Positions 18,134 through 28,400 of a stretch of 64,000 bases of DNA are shown piece after piece. The stretch comes from Sphingobacterium tabacisoli (GTDB lineage: Bacteria > Bacteroidota > Bacteroidia > Sphingobacteriales > Sphingobacteriaceae): the NCBI RefSeq assembly GCF_017908035.1, contig NZ_JAEQMU010000009.1:1-64000 (forward strand), read 5' to 3'. The notes below the pieces were generated by a model that was not told where the DNA came from, did no database searches, and saw only the letters and a list, made by a program, of their open reading frames with translations. Within the stretch, counting starts at the first letter, position 1. Each line of letters opens with the position of its first letter. The position numbers were made by a program, and so were the translations under genes.

Positions 18134-18223
18134 ATAATGTGGTTAAAAAAAAGTTAGTTATTGTTAGCTTCAATCGACTGATTAACACTGCATTCACGGA
18201 AGTGTTAGCGCACTTCCGTTTTT
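18134..18223 (+). ncRNA. Predicted antisense RNA opposite the susC leader (cluster A)
   Basis: On the strand opposite the operon, TACATTTG (18124-18131) overlaps the susC start codon and matches TAnnTTTG exactly. About 65 bp further, a 9-bp stem (18196-18204 with 18211-18219) is followed by five T residues. The predicted transcript is about 90 nt and covers the susC 5' leader. No good -33 element is visible at the expected spacing. Clusters B and D have the same arrangement. Confidence 0.4.
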
Positions 18224-18262
18224 GTTAACGAGCCGACCATATTTTTGTCTTTGTCAAGTCTC

Positions 18263-19411
18263 CTATTTCACAATTATCCTCCTTCCTTTGACTTCTATTT
18301 GGACACTCGCTACGCCCTCTATTCGTTTCAATATATCAGCAAGACTTCGGGTACGCGCAAAGCTCAACGTAAGCCGTGAAGGCACTTTCTTTTGAAACAG
18401 CACCTCATCAACGTCATACCACCGCTTCAATTCATCCAAGATAACTTCAAGCGGCTGCTCAGAGAATCGGAAATATCCTTCCTTCCAACCTGTCTCCTGG
18501 TCTACTTCCACCTGCAGAACTCGTATACCATTCTTCTCTGCTATAGTAATCGCCTGTTGCCCTGGAGACAACACCAAGTCCTTACCCTTATGCGATATCC
18601 GGACTATCCCTTCAGATAGCGTAGTTTTTGTTTCCAGCTCATTCTCAAAAGCCCGGATGTTAAAAACAGTCCCCAGCACCGTGACCTTAGCCTCTTTGGC
18701 ATACACCTCAAAAGGAGATTTCTCCTGTTTAGCGACTTCAAAGTAAGCTTCCCCAATAAGTTTAACCTTACGGGTACCTGCTTTATAGTTTGAAGAAACC
18801 AACAACTGCGATGATGAGTTAAGCCACACTTTTGTGCCATCTGATAAAATGACCTGATTTGATACGCCTTTAGGTGTAGAAAAAGACAAAAACTCTTCCT
18901 TTACCGTCGGCCAGGCCAATACATCAAATCGATAGACACCTTCACTTATTCGCTGTACAGCAACATCTTTTGTCTCCAACCGGTCCAAAGAATCATTCAC
19001 AACAAATACAGACCCATCACCCAATTTTACAAGCGCCTTATCATCTGGCAAAGTGATATCCACAGGAGCGGTTGCAACTTCGACCATAGCGTCTGCATTC
19101 CAAACATCCAATTTCAGCACAGCGACAGACAATACTCCCGCGATTAAGGCGGCGGCGGCATAAGGATACCACCTACGGAAGAGTGGCTTCCGATTCTCTA
19201 GCACCATTCCTGCTTCAGACCGTATTGCGCCCCGAAGGTTCTCTTTCTCAAATGGGGCGGCCATATCCACCACGATAGTCTCATCTACCATAGAAGACAC
19301 CACTTCTTCCGGAAGTTCGACCATCAGGAGCCACAGCTCCTCCCGTTCGGCAACAGTTATGTCCCGTTTATAGTATTTCGGTAATAATTCTTTAAGTCGG
19401 TTAGCCTTCAA
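18263..19411 (-). CDS. FecR-family anti-sigma factor (cluster A)
   Basis: This 382-residue inner-membrane regulator has a cytoplasmic N-terminal part of about 80 residues that should hold the sigma factor. One membrane span follows at about 84-101 (AAAALIAGVLSVAVLKL), then the periplasmic FecR domain, then a C-terminal DUF4974 domain (about 310-382, ending GRRIIVK). In the family, contact with the STN domain of a loaded SusC triggers proteolysis and release of the sigma factor. It lies 89 bp behind its sigma gene. Residues 116-198 are 78/83 identical to the cluster B FecR although the flanks are much more different. Confidence 0.93.
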   Translation of the reverse strand: MKANRLKELLPKYYKRDITVAEREELWLLMVELPEEVVSSMVDETIVVDMAAPFEKENLRGAIRSEAGMVLENRKPLFRRWYPYAAAALIAGVLSVAVLKLDVWNADAMVEVATAPVDITLPDDKALVKLGDGSVFVVNDSLDRLETKDVAVQRISEGVYRFDVLAWPTVKEEFLSFSTPKGVSNQVILSDGTKVWLNSSSQLLVSSNYKAGTRKVKLIGEAYFEVAKQEKSPFEVYAKEAKVTVLGTVFNIRAFENELETKTTLSEGIVRISHKGKDLVLSPGQQAITIAEKNGIRVLQVEVDQETGWKEGYFRFSEQPLEVILDELKRWYDVDEVLFQKKVPSRLTLSFARTRSLADILKRIEGVASVQIEVKGRRIIVK

Positions 19412-19500
19412 GTCAGTTGTATTTGTGATAAGAACACCACAAAATCAGTATGCTACTAGTCAATGCTGATATTTTTTATAAGAGACTACTATATAGCTAT

Positions 19501-20085
19501 TTAAAAAAGCTTATTGATATACACAATAAGGGCTAGGTACAATTCGGCATCACTATGCTGTAGTTTACGCCTCAAGTTTTTAAGAGCTTGCGCCATGTGA
19601 TTACGCACCGTATGAGTTGATAGTCCCAGCCGTTCGGCAATTTCCCGGTGGGTGAGTTGTTCATTTCGACTAAGCTCGATAATAATCTGTTGTTGCTTAG
19701 GCAGATCCGCGATACTTCGTTCGAGCAGCAGTTCCAGTTCTTTATGGAATATATCCTGTTCGACTGATGGAGTAATCATCGTCTTTTCATCGATACCATC
19801 ATACGCCATACGCTGCCGTTGCAGTGACCTTATTTTATTCAGGCTCAAACGCTTAGAAACCACATAGAGAAAGACCCAAAGATTACCCTCTATATTAAGT
19901 TTGTCACGGGATCCCCAAAGCTTCACAAACACCTCCTGCACCACCTCCTCTGCCAGGAACCGATCCTGTGTCAGGTTAAAAGAGACACTGTACACGCCAT
20001 GGCTTAGCGTATCATACACCTGTTCAAAGGCCCTTAGGCTACCTTCTTGAAGCTTCCGTATTGTCTCTTTTTCAACCAAATGCAT
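19501..20085 (-). CDS. ECF RNA polymerase sigma factor (cluster A)
   Basis: This 194-residue ECF sigma-70 factor is of the type paired with FecR and SusC in Bacteroidota. Region 2 spans about residues 20-90 (LAEEVVQEVFVKLWGSRD), and region 4 about 125-180 (LPKQQQIIIELSRNEQLTHREIAERLGLSTHTVRNHMAQAL). It should direct polymerase to the susC promoter of its own cluster when freed by the downstream FecR. A weak -7-like box (TAACTTAG on the - strand, 20111-20118) lies upstream. It is preceded by the terminator of cluster B, so it starts its own transcription unit. Confidence 0.95.
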   Translation of the reverse strand: MHLVEKETIRKLQEGSLRAFEQVYDTLSHGVYSVSFNLTQDRFLAEEVVQEVFVKLWGSRDKLNIEGNLWVFLYVVSKRLSLNKIRSLQRQRMAYDGIDEKTMITPSVEQDIFHKELELLLERSIADLPKQQQIIIELSRNEQLTHREIAERLGLSTHTVRNHMAQALKNLRRKLQHSDAELYLALIVYINKLF

Positions 20086-20160
20086 ATCACATACATCTTA
20101 TTATAGCGGACTAAGTTAGAAAAAAAGAAGAGATTTACCTATAGAACAATAGTATGCCTT

Positions 20161-20194
20161 ACAAAAAGAGGGCTACTCTTTCAAGCAGCCCTCT
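20161..20194 (-). terminator. Terminator of cluster B operon
   Basis: The stem 20167-20174/20187-20194 is read on the - strand and followed by a T-run (complement of 20163-20167). It lies 33 bp past the stop of the cluster B TlpA gene and before the cluster A sigma gene. Confidence 0.8.
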
Positions 20195-20226
20195 GCACAA
20201 ACTAAACACTATTTATACTGATTTTT

Positions 20227-21567
20227 CTATTTTTTCTCCCACTCCTCCAAGAGTGTCTTCAACTTCGGATCAGAAGGCCTAGGACTGTCTGCCGTAATCA
20301 AATTACCCTCCTTGTCTATCAAGATATAACGAGGAATATTAGTTACTTTATATGCTTTAGAAAGACCATTATTCGGCCCTGCATGCAACTGTATTCCCTT
20401 AAGCTTTTTCTCCTTGACATACGCTTCCCATTTGGGTTTGTCTTTGTCTGTTGAAACCCCAACAAACGCTACAGCTTTATCTTTAAACGCGTCATTCAGT
20501 TGCTCCCAATACGGTTCTTCTCCACGACAGGGTCCACACCAAGTCGCCCACATATCTACCAACATTACCTTTCCTTTCATATTCTCGAGTGCGATATCGT
20601 TTCCTTCCAGATCTGGAAAAGCAAACTTAAAAGCAGGTACTCCCACCTTAGTTTCTACAAGCTTAGCCCCCACCGCGGCCGCACGTTCTTTTTGTTCCGT
20701 CAATGTAAAGTAACTTTCATAGCGCTCATACATTGTCAGAAAATCACTGTACGAACGGGCTCCTTCCAAACGGTTCAATACAAACTGTCCTTTCAGTATA
20801 TTTGAGGGGATGGCCTCCACTTGCTTCTCGAAAGGTGGTTTGCTTGCTAAATCCACTTTTTGGTACACCAAAATGCTCATAAAACGATCGCCATACGGCA
20901 GTAGTAACAACTCATCTTTCAGATAGGCGTCGATATCGAGTCGTTTATAATAATCACTCATTTCCTCTTTGGCGGGGTGTGTCGATCGAGGCATGTAGAG
21001 ATAAGAAATCGCATAATAAGCGAAATCAAAATCCACCAAAGTCCGAAAGAAGGTGTCAAACTTCGAATTTCCGGTTCTCGCAGACCTCCCGATTTTAACA
21101 ACCTCATTTTTAAAAGCCTCTACTTCGGGAAAGAAGTCCACATATGTACTCATTCCACCCAGGTTAGTCCCTTTCTCTTTAAAGTTGGCAACCTGTTTAT
21201 CCCAAGTGTATAAAGTCTGATTCTCTTTCGTATTCTTTCCCGTTAACTCGTATCCCCCTTTAGTCAGTCTAAAGCTTAAGGACTCGCCCCCTTTGACATA
21301 AAAACGGCTCAATCCCTGCTGCCCTTGTGTAGAGCCCGCCCCCACGAGATACAAGCCCTCATAGTCAGGAATAAAGCGAAAAGCAAAAGCCCCCTGACTA
21401 TTCGGCATAGCAGTTGCGATTTCAACCAATCGCCCATTATACACCTTAAATAAGCTAACTTCTTTCAATGGAGTGACCTCGGTCACTCCATTAATATTCG
21501 TTGCTTTTTGGGCACGCAGCGTTGTAATTCCCAACAGCAAGATCGCAATGATATATAGATACTTCAT
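20227..21567 (-). CDS. TlpA-family thioredoxin-like protein (cluster B)
   Basis: This 446-residue exported protein has a signal peptide at 1-20 (TTLRAQ). A long N-terminal region (21-305) of beta then helical character has no firm family assignment. The C-terminal thioredoxin domain (about 308-446) carries the redox motif WCGPC (Cys344, Cys347) and the cis-Pro motif NIPRYIL. The fold suggests periplasmic thiol reduction. It is the last gene of the cluster B operon, 12 bp after the PKD-like lipoprotein gene, so its redox role is linked to whatever SusCD imports, perhaps a cystine-containing or metal-bound peptide; this link is inference. Confidence 0.9.
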   Translation of the reverse strand: MKYLYIIAILLLGITTLRAQKATNINGVTEVTPLKEVSLFKVYNGRLVEIATAMPNSQGAFAFRFIPDYEGLYLVGAGSTQGQQGLSRFYVKGGESLSFRLTKGGYELTGKNTKENQTLYTWDKQVANFKEKGTNLGGMSTYVDFFPEVEAFKNEVVKIGRSARTGNSKFDTFFRTLVDFDFAYYAISYLYMPRSTHPAKEEMSDYYKRLDIDAYLKDELLLLPYGDRFMSILVYQKVDLASKPPFEKQVEAIPSNILKGQFVLNRLEGARSYSDFLTMYERYESYFTLTEQKERAAAVGAKLVETKVGVPAFKFAFPDLEGNDIALENMKGKVMLVDMWATWCGPCRGEEPYWEQLNDAFKDKAVAFVGVSTDKDKPKWEAYVKEKKLKGIQLHAGPNNGLSKAYKVTNIPRYILIDKEGNLITADSPRPSDPKLKTLLEEWEKK

Positions 21568-21579
21568 TCTTTCTTCTTT

Positions 21580-23160
21580 TTACCAGCCTAAAGGTACTTC
21601 TGCTTCCGTCACATCAGCGACCTTTCCAAAACCATCAAAAGATAATAGGCTCTTGAATGCCCCATTAAATTGCGGCGCCTCCCACACATCCACTTTACCC
21701 GAAGCCTGTGGCTGTGATGGATCAAACGTAGCTACCACCAGCCCTATAGTCGAAGGAAGGAAGCGCTTGCCATGGGTTTTCTCATTTCTAGGGTTGGTCA
21801 CTGTAGCGTATGTTACATATATACTACGCAGGTATTTGAACGTCGAAATCTGCCTATTACCATAGTCCTTCATCAAGGTTGTTGTCTTCTCGCTTGGATC
21901 GTATTGGTATATTTTACCTCCTACCACATATTGAAGGTAGCCGTAGCGTTGATCCACTTCAAAATGTGTTGCTTGCGCTATTCCTGGAATATGCGTTATT
22001 TCATCCCAAAACCGCCCGGCGAAAGTTTCAGTATTGGTCATCCGAGCCAAAAAGAACTTATTGTCCTTGGTCAGCACCGCATAAGCCTGACCGCCGAATG
22101 CTACAGTTTGGTTCATCCACACCAGATCCATCCCCACATTATTTGGATTGAATGCCGAATTGTTCGCATTGTAGGGCAATGGAGAGCTTGCTGTTTGCAA
22201 CATGTCACCATTTCTTATGAAACGTTTATTAGCTATGTCATACATAAGGCACCCCATAAGAAAACCAGGATAAACAGCAACAGAAGAAGATACCTTTATA
22301 TGCTTCCCATCCGATAGCCTATTAACTGGAGTACCTACCGACCATTGAAATGTTGGATTTTTAATATATACATCACTTCCTTTTACGACATAACCTGCAG
22401 AGGGTTCTGTCGGTCGTATCGCATCGATAGTTTCAAACTCAGATGGCCTTGCTGTCTCAAATTTGAACGCGTATTGTTCATTCCAGATAAAGCCATCAGT
22501 CAGGTTAATCTTTTCCGTGCGTTGGTCAGTTCCGATATACACCATATACTTAGCCCCTGTTCCACTGGCCTCAGTTTGGTTATTCCAAGTTGTAATAAAC
22601 TTTGGTTTACCCTCTAGATTAATCTGCTTACCGGAAAGGTCCTTAATATTTTCCTGAAAATTACGATGTGCCTTAGGATAGGTACCTGTAGCATGATCGT
22701 ACTCAAAGAAGTCAATCCTCGATTTACCATTATCTTCCGCCAAGATCATCCATCCGCCGTTATATCCTGCTGTAATCTGCATCTTAAACTTTTTTGTCCA
22801 ACTAATATTGCTTTTCTTTTCTTTAACGGTATAATACACCGTATATGTACCGAAGCCCAAGGGTATCGCTTCATCTAGATTAACATGTTCTCCTAGAATA
22901 ACAGGTTCTTTGTTCATTCCTACCTGATATGCCGTCCATCTATAAGTATAATCGTCCGTATTCACTTCCCTACCCGAAGACAACTTGATTACAGGTTCAA
23001 TCTGTGGATTAGTAGCTGTTTTAGCCATGTACAGCTCTTCAAGGTTTGTTATAAAGAGACTATCTATAGTCGTGTATTCATAATTGCCCAAATCTTTTTT
23101 GCATCCTACAAATACAACAACAAGAGCCAATAATGCTATATATTTTGCAACTGTTTTCAT
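21580..23160 (-). CDS. PKD-like family lipoprotein (cluster B)
   Basis: This 526-residue lipoprotein has its lipobox at Cys20 (VFVGCKKD); the KKD after the cysteine resembles a surface-export signal. PKD-like N-terminal beta domains (about 30-135, with GFGTYTVYYTVKEKKSNISWTKKF) precede a large beta-rich region. It parallels the cluster A protein at 10961-12508 in position and layout. It lies 4 bp behind the DUF4843 gene and 12 bp before the TlpA gene. It is probably an extracellular accessory to SusCD; the ligand is unknown. Confidence 0.85.
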   Translation of the reverse strand: MKTVAKYIALLALVVVFVGCKKDLGNYEYTTIDSLFITNLEELYMAKTATNPQIEPVIKLSSGREVNTDDYTYRWTAYQVGMNKEPVILGEHVNLDEAIPLGFGTYTVYYTVKEKKSNISWTKKFKMQITAGYNGGWMILAEDNGKSRIDFFEYDHATGTYPKAHRNFQENIKDLSGKQINLEGKPKFITTWNNQTEASGTGAKYMVYIGTDQRTEKINLTDGFIWNEQYAFKFETARPSEFETIDAIRPTEPSAGYVVKGSDVYIKNPTFQWSVGTPVNRLSDGKHIKVSSSVAVYPGFLMGCLMYDIANKRFIRNGDMLQTASSPLPYNANNSAFNPNNVGMDLVWMNQTVAFGGQAYAVLTKDNKFFLARMTNTETFAGRFWDEITHIPGIAQATHFEVDQRYGYLQYVVGGKIYQYDPSEKTTTLMKDYGNRQISTFKYLRSIYVTYATVTNPRNEKTHGKRFLPSTIGLVVATFDPSQPQASGKVDVWEAPQFNGAFKSLLSFDGFGKVADVTEAEVPLGW

Positions 23161-23164
23161 TTTT

Positions 23165-23980
23165 CTAATTTGAGTTATTATTGCTAGGTCCCATTGTTAT
23201 TTCCTTACCATTTTCATCTCGATGAACACGCCCTTCGGAAGCTTCTTTCGCTAGCCAATAGGACATATATGAGCCCCAAAACGACAACTTAGCTACAGTA
23301 AAATACTTATCAGCAACATATTGTGGGTTAATAAAGTGCTCTAGGTCTTCGTCAAACAGTTCGACGATAAGGTTCACTTTTGCGCCGGAGTATTCTCCCA
23401 AATACCCTTCAACCTGAACTTTCTTCGCAATCCATAAGTACGGTTTATCAAATCTATTGTCCGCTACAACGCGAAATTTTAACACCGATGTCTTTTTCTG
23501 TAGATTATCTCTCCAGCGATAAGCAATATTGGTATTAAAATTTTCATTCGGAACGAGTTCAAAAGCAGTCGAGAGCGGAGCGAGTTTCATTTCCTCGGCT
23601 TTCAGCACCTTAAGCTTGATGATACCTTTGTTTTTTCCGGCAGGAATTATCAAACGATCTGTCAATATCTGATAATGTATATTTTCCTTCAGCGTTCCCT
23701 CGGGATCAATTTTTATTTTGAATTCCCGATCTGCCCTATGTGTCGGCCCTGCGACCGATACGGATATACTATCTATTGCAGAAGTGACTCCCACAGGCAT
23801 AAAGCCAAACTTAATGCTTAGACTATCTAAGGGTATTGTATTAGCCCCCGTTCTATATAGTTCTGTAAAATAAATAGACGCTCCATTTTCACTTTCATCA
23901 AACACGTCGAGCGACTGTTCCTTACAAGAGTAAAAAATAATGGCAGCAAATACTACATACAAAAATTTTATTTTATTCAT
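23165..23980 (-). CDS. DUF4843 lipoprotein (cluster B)
   Basis: This 271-residue lipoprotein has its lipobox at Cys19 (IIFYSCKEQ), with acidic residues soon after. The central part is a beta sandwich with the DUF4843 pattern (ASIYFTEL, LKENIHYQIL, then AFELVPNENF). It is encoded 11 bp behind SusD and 4 bp ahead of the PKD-like gene, the same order as cluster A. The family has no known activity, and its constant position next to SusD argues for a role in the surface complex. Confidence 0.85.
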   Translation of the reverse strand: MNKIKFLYVVFAAIIFYSCKEQSLDVFDESENGASIYFTELYRTGANTIPLDSLSIKFGFMPVGVTSAIDSISVSVAGPTHRADREFKIKIDPEGTLKENIHYQILTDRLIIPAGKNKGIIKLKVLKAEEMKLAPLSTAFELVPNENFNTNIAYRWRDNLQKKTSVLKFRVVADNRFDKPYLWIAKKVQVEGYLGEYSGAKVNLIVELFDEDLEHFINPQYVADKYFTVAKLSFWGSYMSYWLAKEASEGRVHRDENGKEITMGPSNNNSN

Positions 23981-23991
23981 AATATGTCAGG

Positions 23992-25410
23992 TTATCGATT
24001 AGCTAATTCTTCTTCTGGAATTGGGACTACCCAAGCGGTATTCGGTATATTACTGTTACCCGTAGTCAGTGAAGAAAGTACTGTCTCTATTTTTTTCCGC
24101 TTATAGTAGTACCACAACTGCCCTTCTCCATAAAACTCTTTTCGATATTCTTTCAGAATTTCATTATCCAGATTTGTCGTCGTTGTGAGTGCAGTCAGCC
24201 CTCTAGCATTCAGCACTTTATTCAAATAAGCAAGTCCTGTTGCCGGTGTGGGGTCCGTTTCGGCCAAGATATAGTACATTTCACTCAATCGGATGAGAGG
24301 AATCAGGTTACGTTGTTGTTCTACCCCCACGCGTTTATCCGCGATATCACTGTACTTAAAAAATACCTCGTGCCCTACTATCGCTGGAGGGGTTTTCCAC
24401 AAATAAGTATAACGGTAATCCGCTGTTTTTTCCTCAAAGACTCTATTTATGAATTTATGAGGTCCTCCAGCCAAAATATTATCCCCCTGTTCATAATAGA
24501 AGTACTCATTGTAGTTGTTGTACAGGTCATTTGAATAGGCTGCAAAAAGAAGCTCCGTATGGAATATCCGGTCTGGATTTTTCGTATCTGCCGTGATTTT
24601 GGCCCCTTTTATCCATGGAAATAGATCAGATTGCTCGACGACTTCTTTGGCAGCCTGATGTGCCCCCACCTTATCTTTTCTATACAATAGCGCCCGCGCT
24701 TTTGTTCCCAACACCGCATAATAGTTGAAACGGTGGTTGTTCTGCTCCTTATAACCTAAACTCTTCACAGGATCATCCTTCATTAGAGACAATGCTTCAT
24801 TGAGATCCATTAGCACCATATCTATCACCTTGTTCGCTGGAGACAATGGCTGCACTTCTACATTTGTCGCTCGGTAATAAGGGATAGCATGGAGTGTCGA
24901 ATCGGCGCTATCATACACCGGCCCATACAGACGCAACATATCAAAATGTAGAAATGCCCGCAGGCCCAACAGCTCTCCTTTCATGGTATGGAGCCGATCG
25001 TGCTGCAATACCGCCCCCCCTTTGGTATCTATGGCCTCTATCAATTTGTTGATATTAGCGATAGCAACATAAGCATCCCCCCAAATCGCTTTTATACGAG
25101 GTTTGACCACCTTGGTTTCTCCATACTCATAGCGACCTAAAGCGGCCAATGCATGTGTGGCAGCACTGTTGGTCATGTACAACTGCGCCAATATATCTGG
25201 AATAGTCAAGGTAAGATTATCCCCATAGAGGTTGTTTGACGATAATTTGATATACACGCCATTCAGCGTCTCTTCAAATCCCTGTGCCGTCGAAAAAACC
25301 TGCTCTTCGGAGAATCGATCCTCTGGCTGTACATTTAGCCATTTGGTACAAGAACTAAAAGCCAGCCCTATAGAGCACGCAATGATTAGTTTAATATTCT
25401 TTAGTTTCAT
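23992..25410 (-). CDS. susD-like: RagB/SusD family nutrient-binding lipoprotein (cluster B)
   Basis: This 472-residue SusD-type surface lipoprotein has its lipobox at Cys21 (AFSSCTKWLNVQPEDRF). Family marks are the helical repeat around ELLGLRAFLHFDMLRLYGPVY, the segment LIRLSEMYYILAETD, and the C-terminal EYRKEFYGEGQLWYYYKRK. It lies 9 bp behind SusC. It is similar in plan to the cluster A SusD, including the shared EYRKEFYGEGQ-type ending, which supports duplication of the whole locus. It binds the ligand before transfer into SusC; the ligand is unknown. Confidence 0.93.
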   Translation of the reverse strand: MKLKNIKLIIACSIGLAFSSCTKWLNVQPEDRFSEEQVFSTAQGFEETLNGVYIKLSSNNLYGDNLTLTIPDILAQLYMTNSAATHALAALGRYEYGETKVVKPRIKAIWGDAYVAIANINKLIEAIDTKGGAVLQHDRLHTMKGELLGLRAFLHFDMLRLYGPVYDSADSTLHAIPYYRATNVEVQPLSPANKVIDMVLMDLNEALSLMKDDPVKSLGYKEQNNHRFNYYAVLGTKARALLYRKDKVGAHQAAKEVVEQSDLFPWIKGAKITADTKNPDRIFHTELLFAAYSNDLYNNYNEYFYYEQGDNILAGGPHKFINRVFEEKTADYRYTYLWKTPPAIVGHEVFFKYSDIADKRVGVEQQRNLIPLIRLSEMYYILAETDPTPATGLAYLNKVLNARGLTALTTTTNLDNEILKEYRKEFYGEGQLWYYYKRKKIETVLSSLTTGNSNIPNTAWVVPIPEEELANR

Positions 25411-25419
25411 AATATTCTA

Positions 25420-28400
25420 TTATTGAAAGTTTGCCGACAAACTGAACGATACTGTACGGGCAAATGGGTAACTGATACCGCGCTCTCTTTTTACCGTAGA
25501 CAGTCTAAAAATCTCATTCACATAACCTGTAAACCGGAGGTTGCTCAATCGTGCAGATTGCATCCATGCTCGATTACGCAACTCATACCCTACGCTTGCA
25601 GATTCTAGTGAAAGTGTATATTCCTTTTGCACAAAACGCGAAGATGGTTGGGTCGACTGGTCTACGTTTGATGTTGATTCATCCCAATCATTTAACTGGA
25701 TTTTTCTAAACTCCGCAATATCTCCCATCTCTTTCCACCGCGAATAAAGCGCACGTCTATCCTGATTGCTATTCACCATATCGCTCCAGTTGATATTTTC
25801 TACTTTATTGAACAGTGCCGAGTTAAAGGCTCCTTGGTTAAGGATATACCTAAAATTGACTCCCATGGTAAATCCTTTGAACGAAAAATTACTGCTCAAT
25901 ATTCCCTGAAATTTAGGTGCAGAATTGGCCGCAACGACCTCATCTTCCCAATCATACTGGAAGGTATAAGAACCGTCCTTCTTTCTAAAAACTTCGTTTC
26001 CTGTAGCTGGATCTATCCCCAAGGAAGGCACAGCCCATATATCATTGGGTGATCCACCGTCGCGATATTTCATCAAGGTACGACTATCACGCAGGCTTCT
26101 ATTCAACGTCTCCAACACATTTCCGAATCCGGAATAAGTTTGCTTCACCGTGGAAGAAGTAAGCCCTAAAGTCCATACCACACGCTCTGAAGGTCTATAG
26201 ATCGGCGAATATCGCGTAATAAGTTCCAAACCGTCTACAGTCAATGCTCCCGCATTTATAGGATAGTTGGACAATGCTGTCGAAGGTGGCAAGGTAATAC
26301 CGACAACAAGCGGATCCGTAAACTTCCGGTAAGCGTTAACCTGTACCGAAACCCTATTATTGAACAAGTTAGCATCAAGTCCTACACTTGTCTGTCTCGT
26401 ACTCTGCCATTGCAGGTTTGGATTACCTAATGAAGACAAATACAATCCCTGCCCCGAATAATTATAATCTTTGTAATAATCATAGGTACTGATTGAAGTA
26501 TAGCTGGCAAAGCTTTGATTTCCAGTAATCCCGATATTTGCGCGCAGACGCAATAAATCGACCCACGTCGCTTCTTTCAAAAACTCCTCTTGGTTCAGGT
26601 TCCAGCTCAGTCCTGCCGAAAAGAAAGGTGAGTACACATTATTCGTTCCGAAGGAAGTCGAGCCATCATAGGTCAGCGATAGATCGGCATTATAACGTCT
26701 ATCGTACGAATAGTTGAAAGAACTCACGATAGAATTCCGACGACTGACGCTCGATGAAGCTTCCGGTCTACCATTAGGCGCATATCCGTAAGCAAATCTC
26801 GGATTACCGTTACTATTGGTCGGAAATCCTACAGCCAAGAAACCTGCACTCGTATTATCCAGATCACTCACTTCAAACCGTAACACACCATTGACCAAAT
26901 GCTTTCCAAATGTCTCTCCATACTGCGCTCCCACATTGGCCGTATAACCAAAAGACTCTCTATTTCTTGAACGCAGTGTTCCACGTTCCAATATAGCTGT
27001 CTTATCAAAACTCAGATCCAATGGCGAAAGAAATCTTTCCGACTTCGTATTGAATTTTTTGACTTGTATCGACGACTCTAACCTTAACGCATTATTGAGC
27101 TGATAGATTGCCTTAAAGTTGTTGGTCAGATCAAAATTCTTAGCTCGGTCAAAATTCGCCAACGTCGTCGCATACAGTGGATTTCTTATATATGTCGTTT
27201 CTTTGGTATCGTATTGTTTAAGTTCTGCCAAATACCTTTCCGAAGCATCTTTCTTTTCGTAATAAGGATTGGTATTCACCCAGGTTGAGAACTCGCCATA
27301 AGGAGATTCTTCACTCTCAAAACCACTCACGTACAGTTGGTTGATAATATTCACCTTTCCTGCACGATAGCCGAGATTCAAACGAGCACCCCAGTTTTTA
27401 CCACCAGACCCCTTCATCACACCGTTATAGTATTTATAATCTCCACCTACAGAATAGGTCAAAGCATTCTCTCCTCCACTCACCATCAGAGAGTGCCGTT
27501 GCGAAAAGCTCGTCTGCAACGGTTCGTTCAGCCAATAGGTATTTACACCACGAGCCAGTTCTTTCTGATAGAACGAATACAACGAATCCAGCTTCTCCTG
27601 TTTTTCCCAGCTATCATTACGATAATGCCTGGTAAATCTTCCTGACAGGCGCTCAAATTCAATTTTTTCGGTAGCATTCATCATATTATATCCCGACAGA
27701 TCCGGAAACTGTATATTCCCATCCGTGGTATAGTTGAAAATAAGCTCCCCTGCTTTAGGTCTTATCGTCTCAATGACCACCACACCATTCGACGCTCTAG
27801 ATCCGTATGCTGCCGTAGAGGCTGCATCCTTCAATAGTGTCACCGAAGCGATACGGTTAATATCCAGATCCACGATAGTCTTCAACGACGTCTCAAATCC
27901 ATCCAGTATAAATAACGGCTGATTTGGATCCGAAGAAAATTCATCCCTCAGCCCTTCCGTCGAGATACTCGATTGCCCTCGAAGTTCAATAGTTGGCAAC
28001 GCATTTGGATTTCCCCCCGCAAGATTATTCTCCATAATTAAAAAAGAAGGATCCAATGTTTTCAAGGACTGCAACACGTTGGTATTGGATATTGCTTTAA
28101 GCTCTTCTCCCTTAAAAGACGAAGTAGCACCTGTAAAAGTTTCTTTCCGACGTTCCATCATTCCAGTGATGATGACCTCTTCGACTTTATGTTCTTGCCT
28201 TTTAAGAGTAATGATCGTCAGCCCTTGACTTTTAGTCACTTTAAATTCCTTACTTTCATAACCTAAATATGAAACGATAAATGTCTCGTTGACCAAATTG
28301 CCAGAGATATCAAACGTTCCGTCTTCCCTAGTTGCCACAGCCCAAGTCTGGTTCGACTTTAACCTGACCGATGCCCCCTTGACCGGAGCACCCTTTTCAT

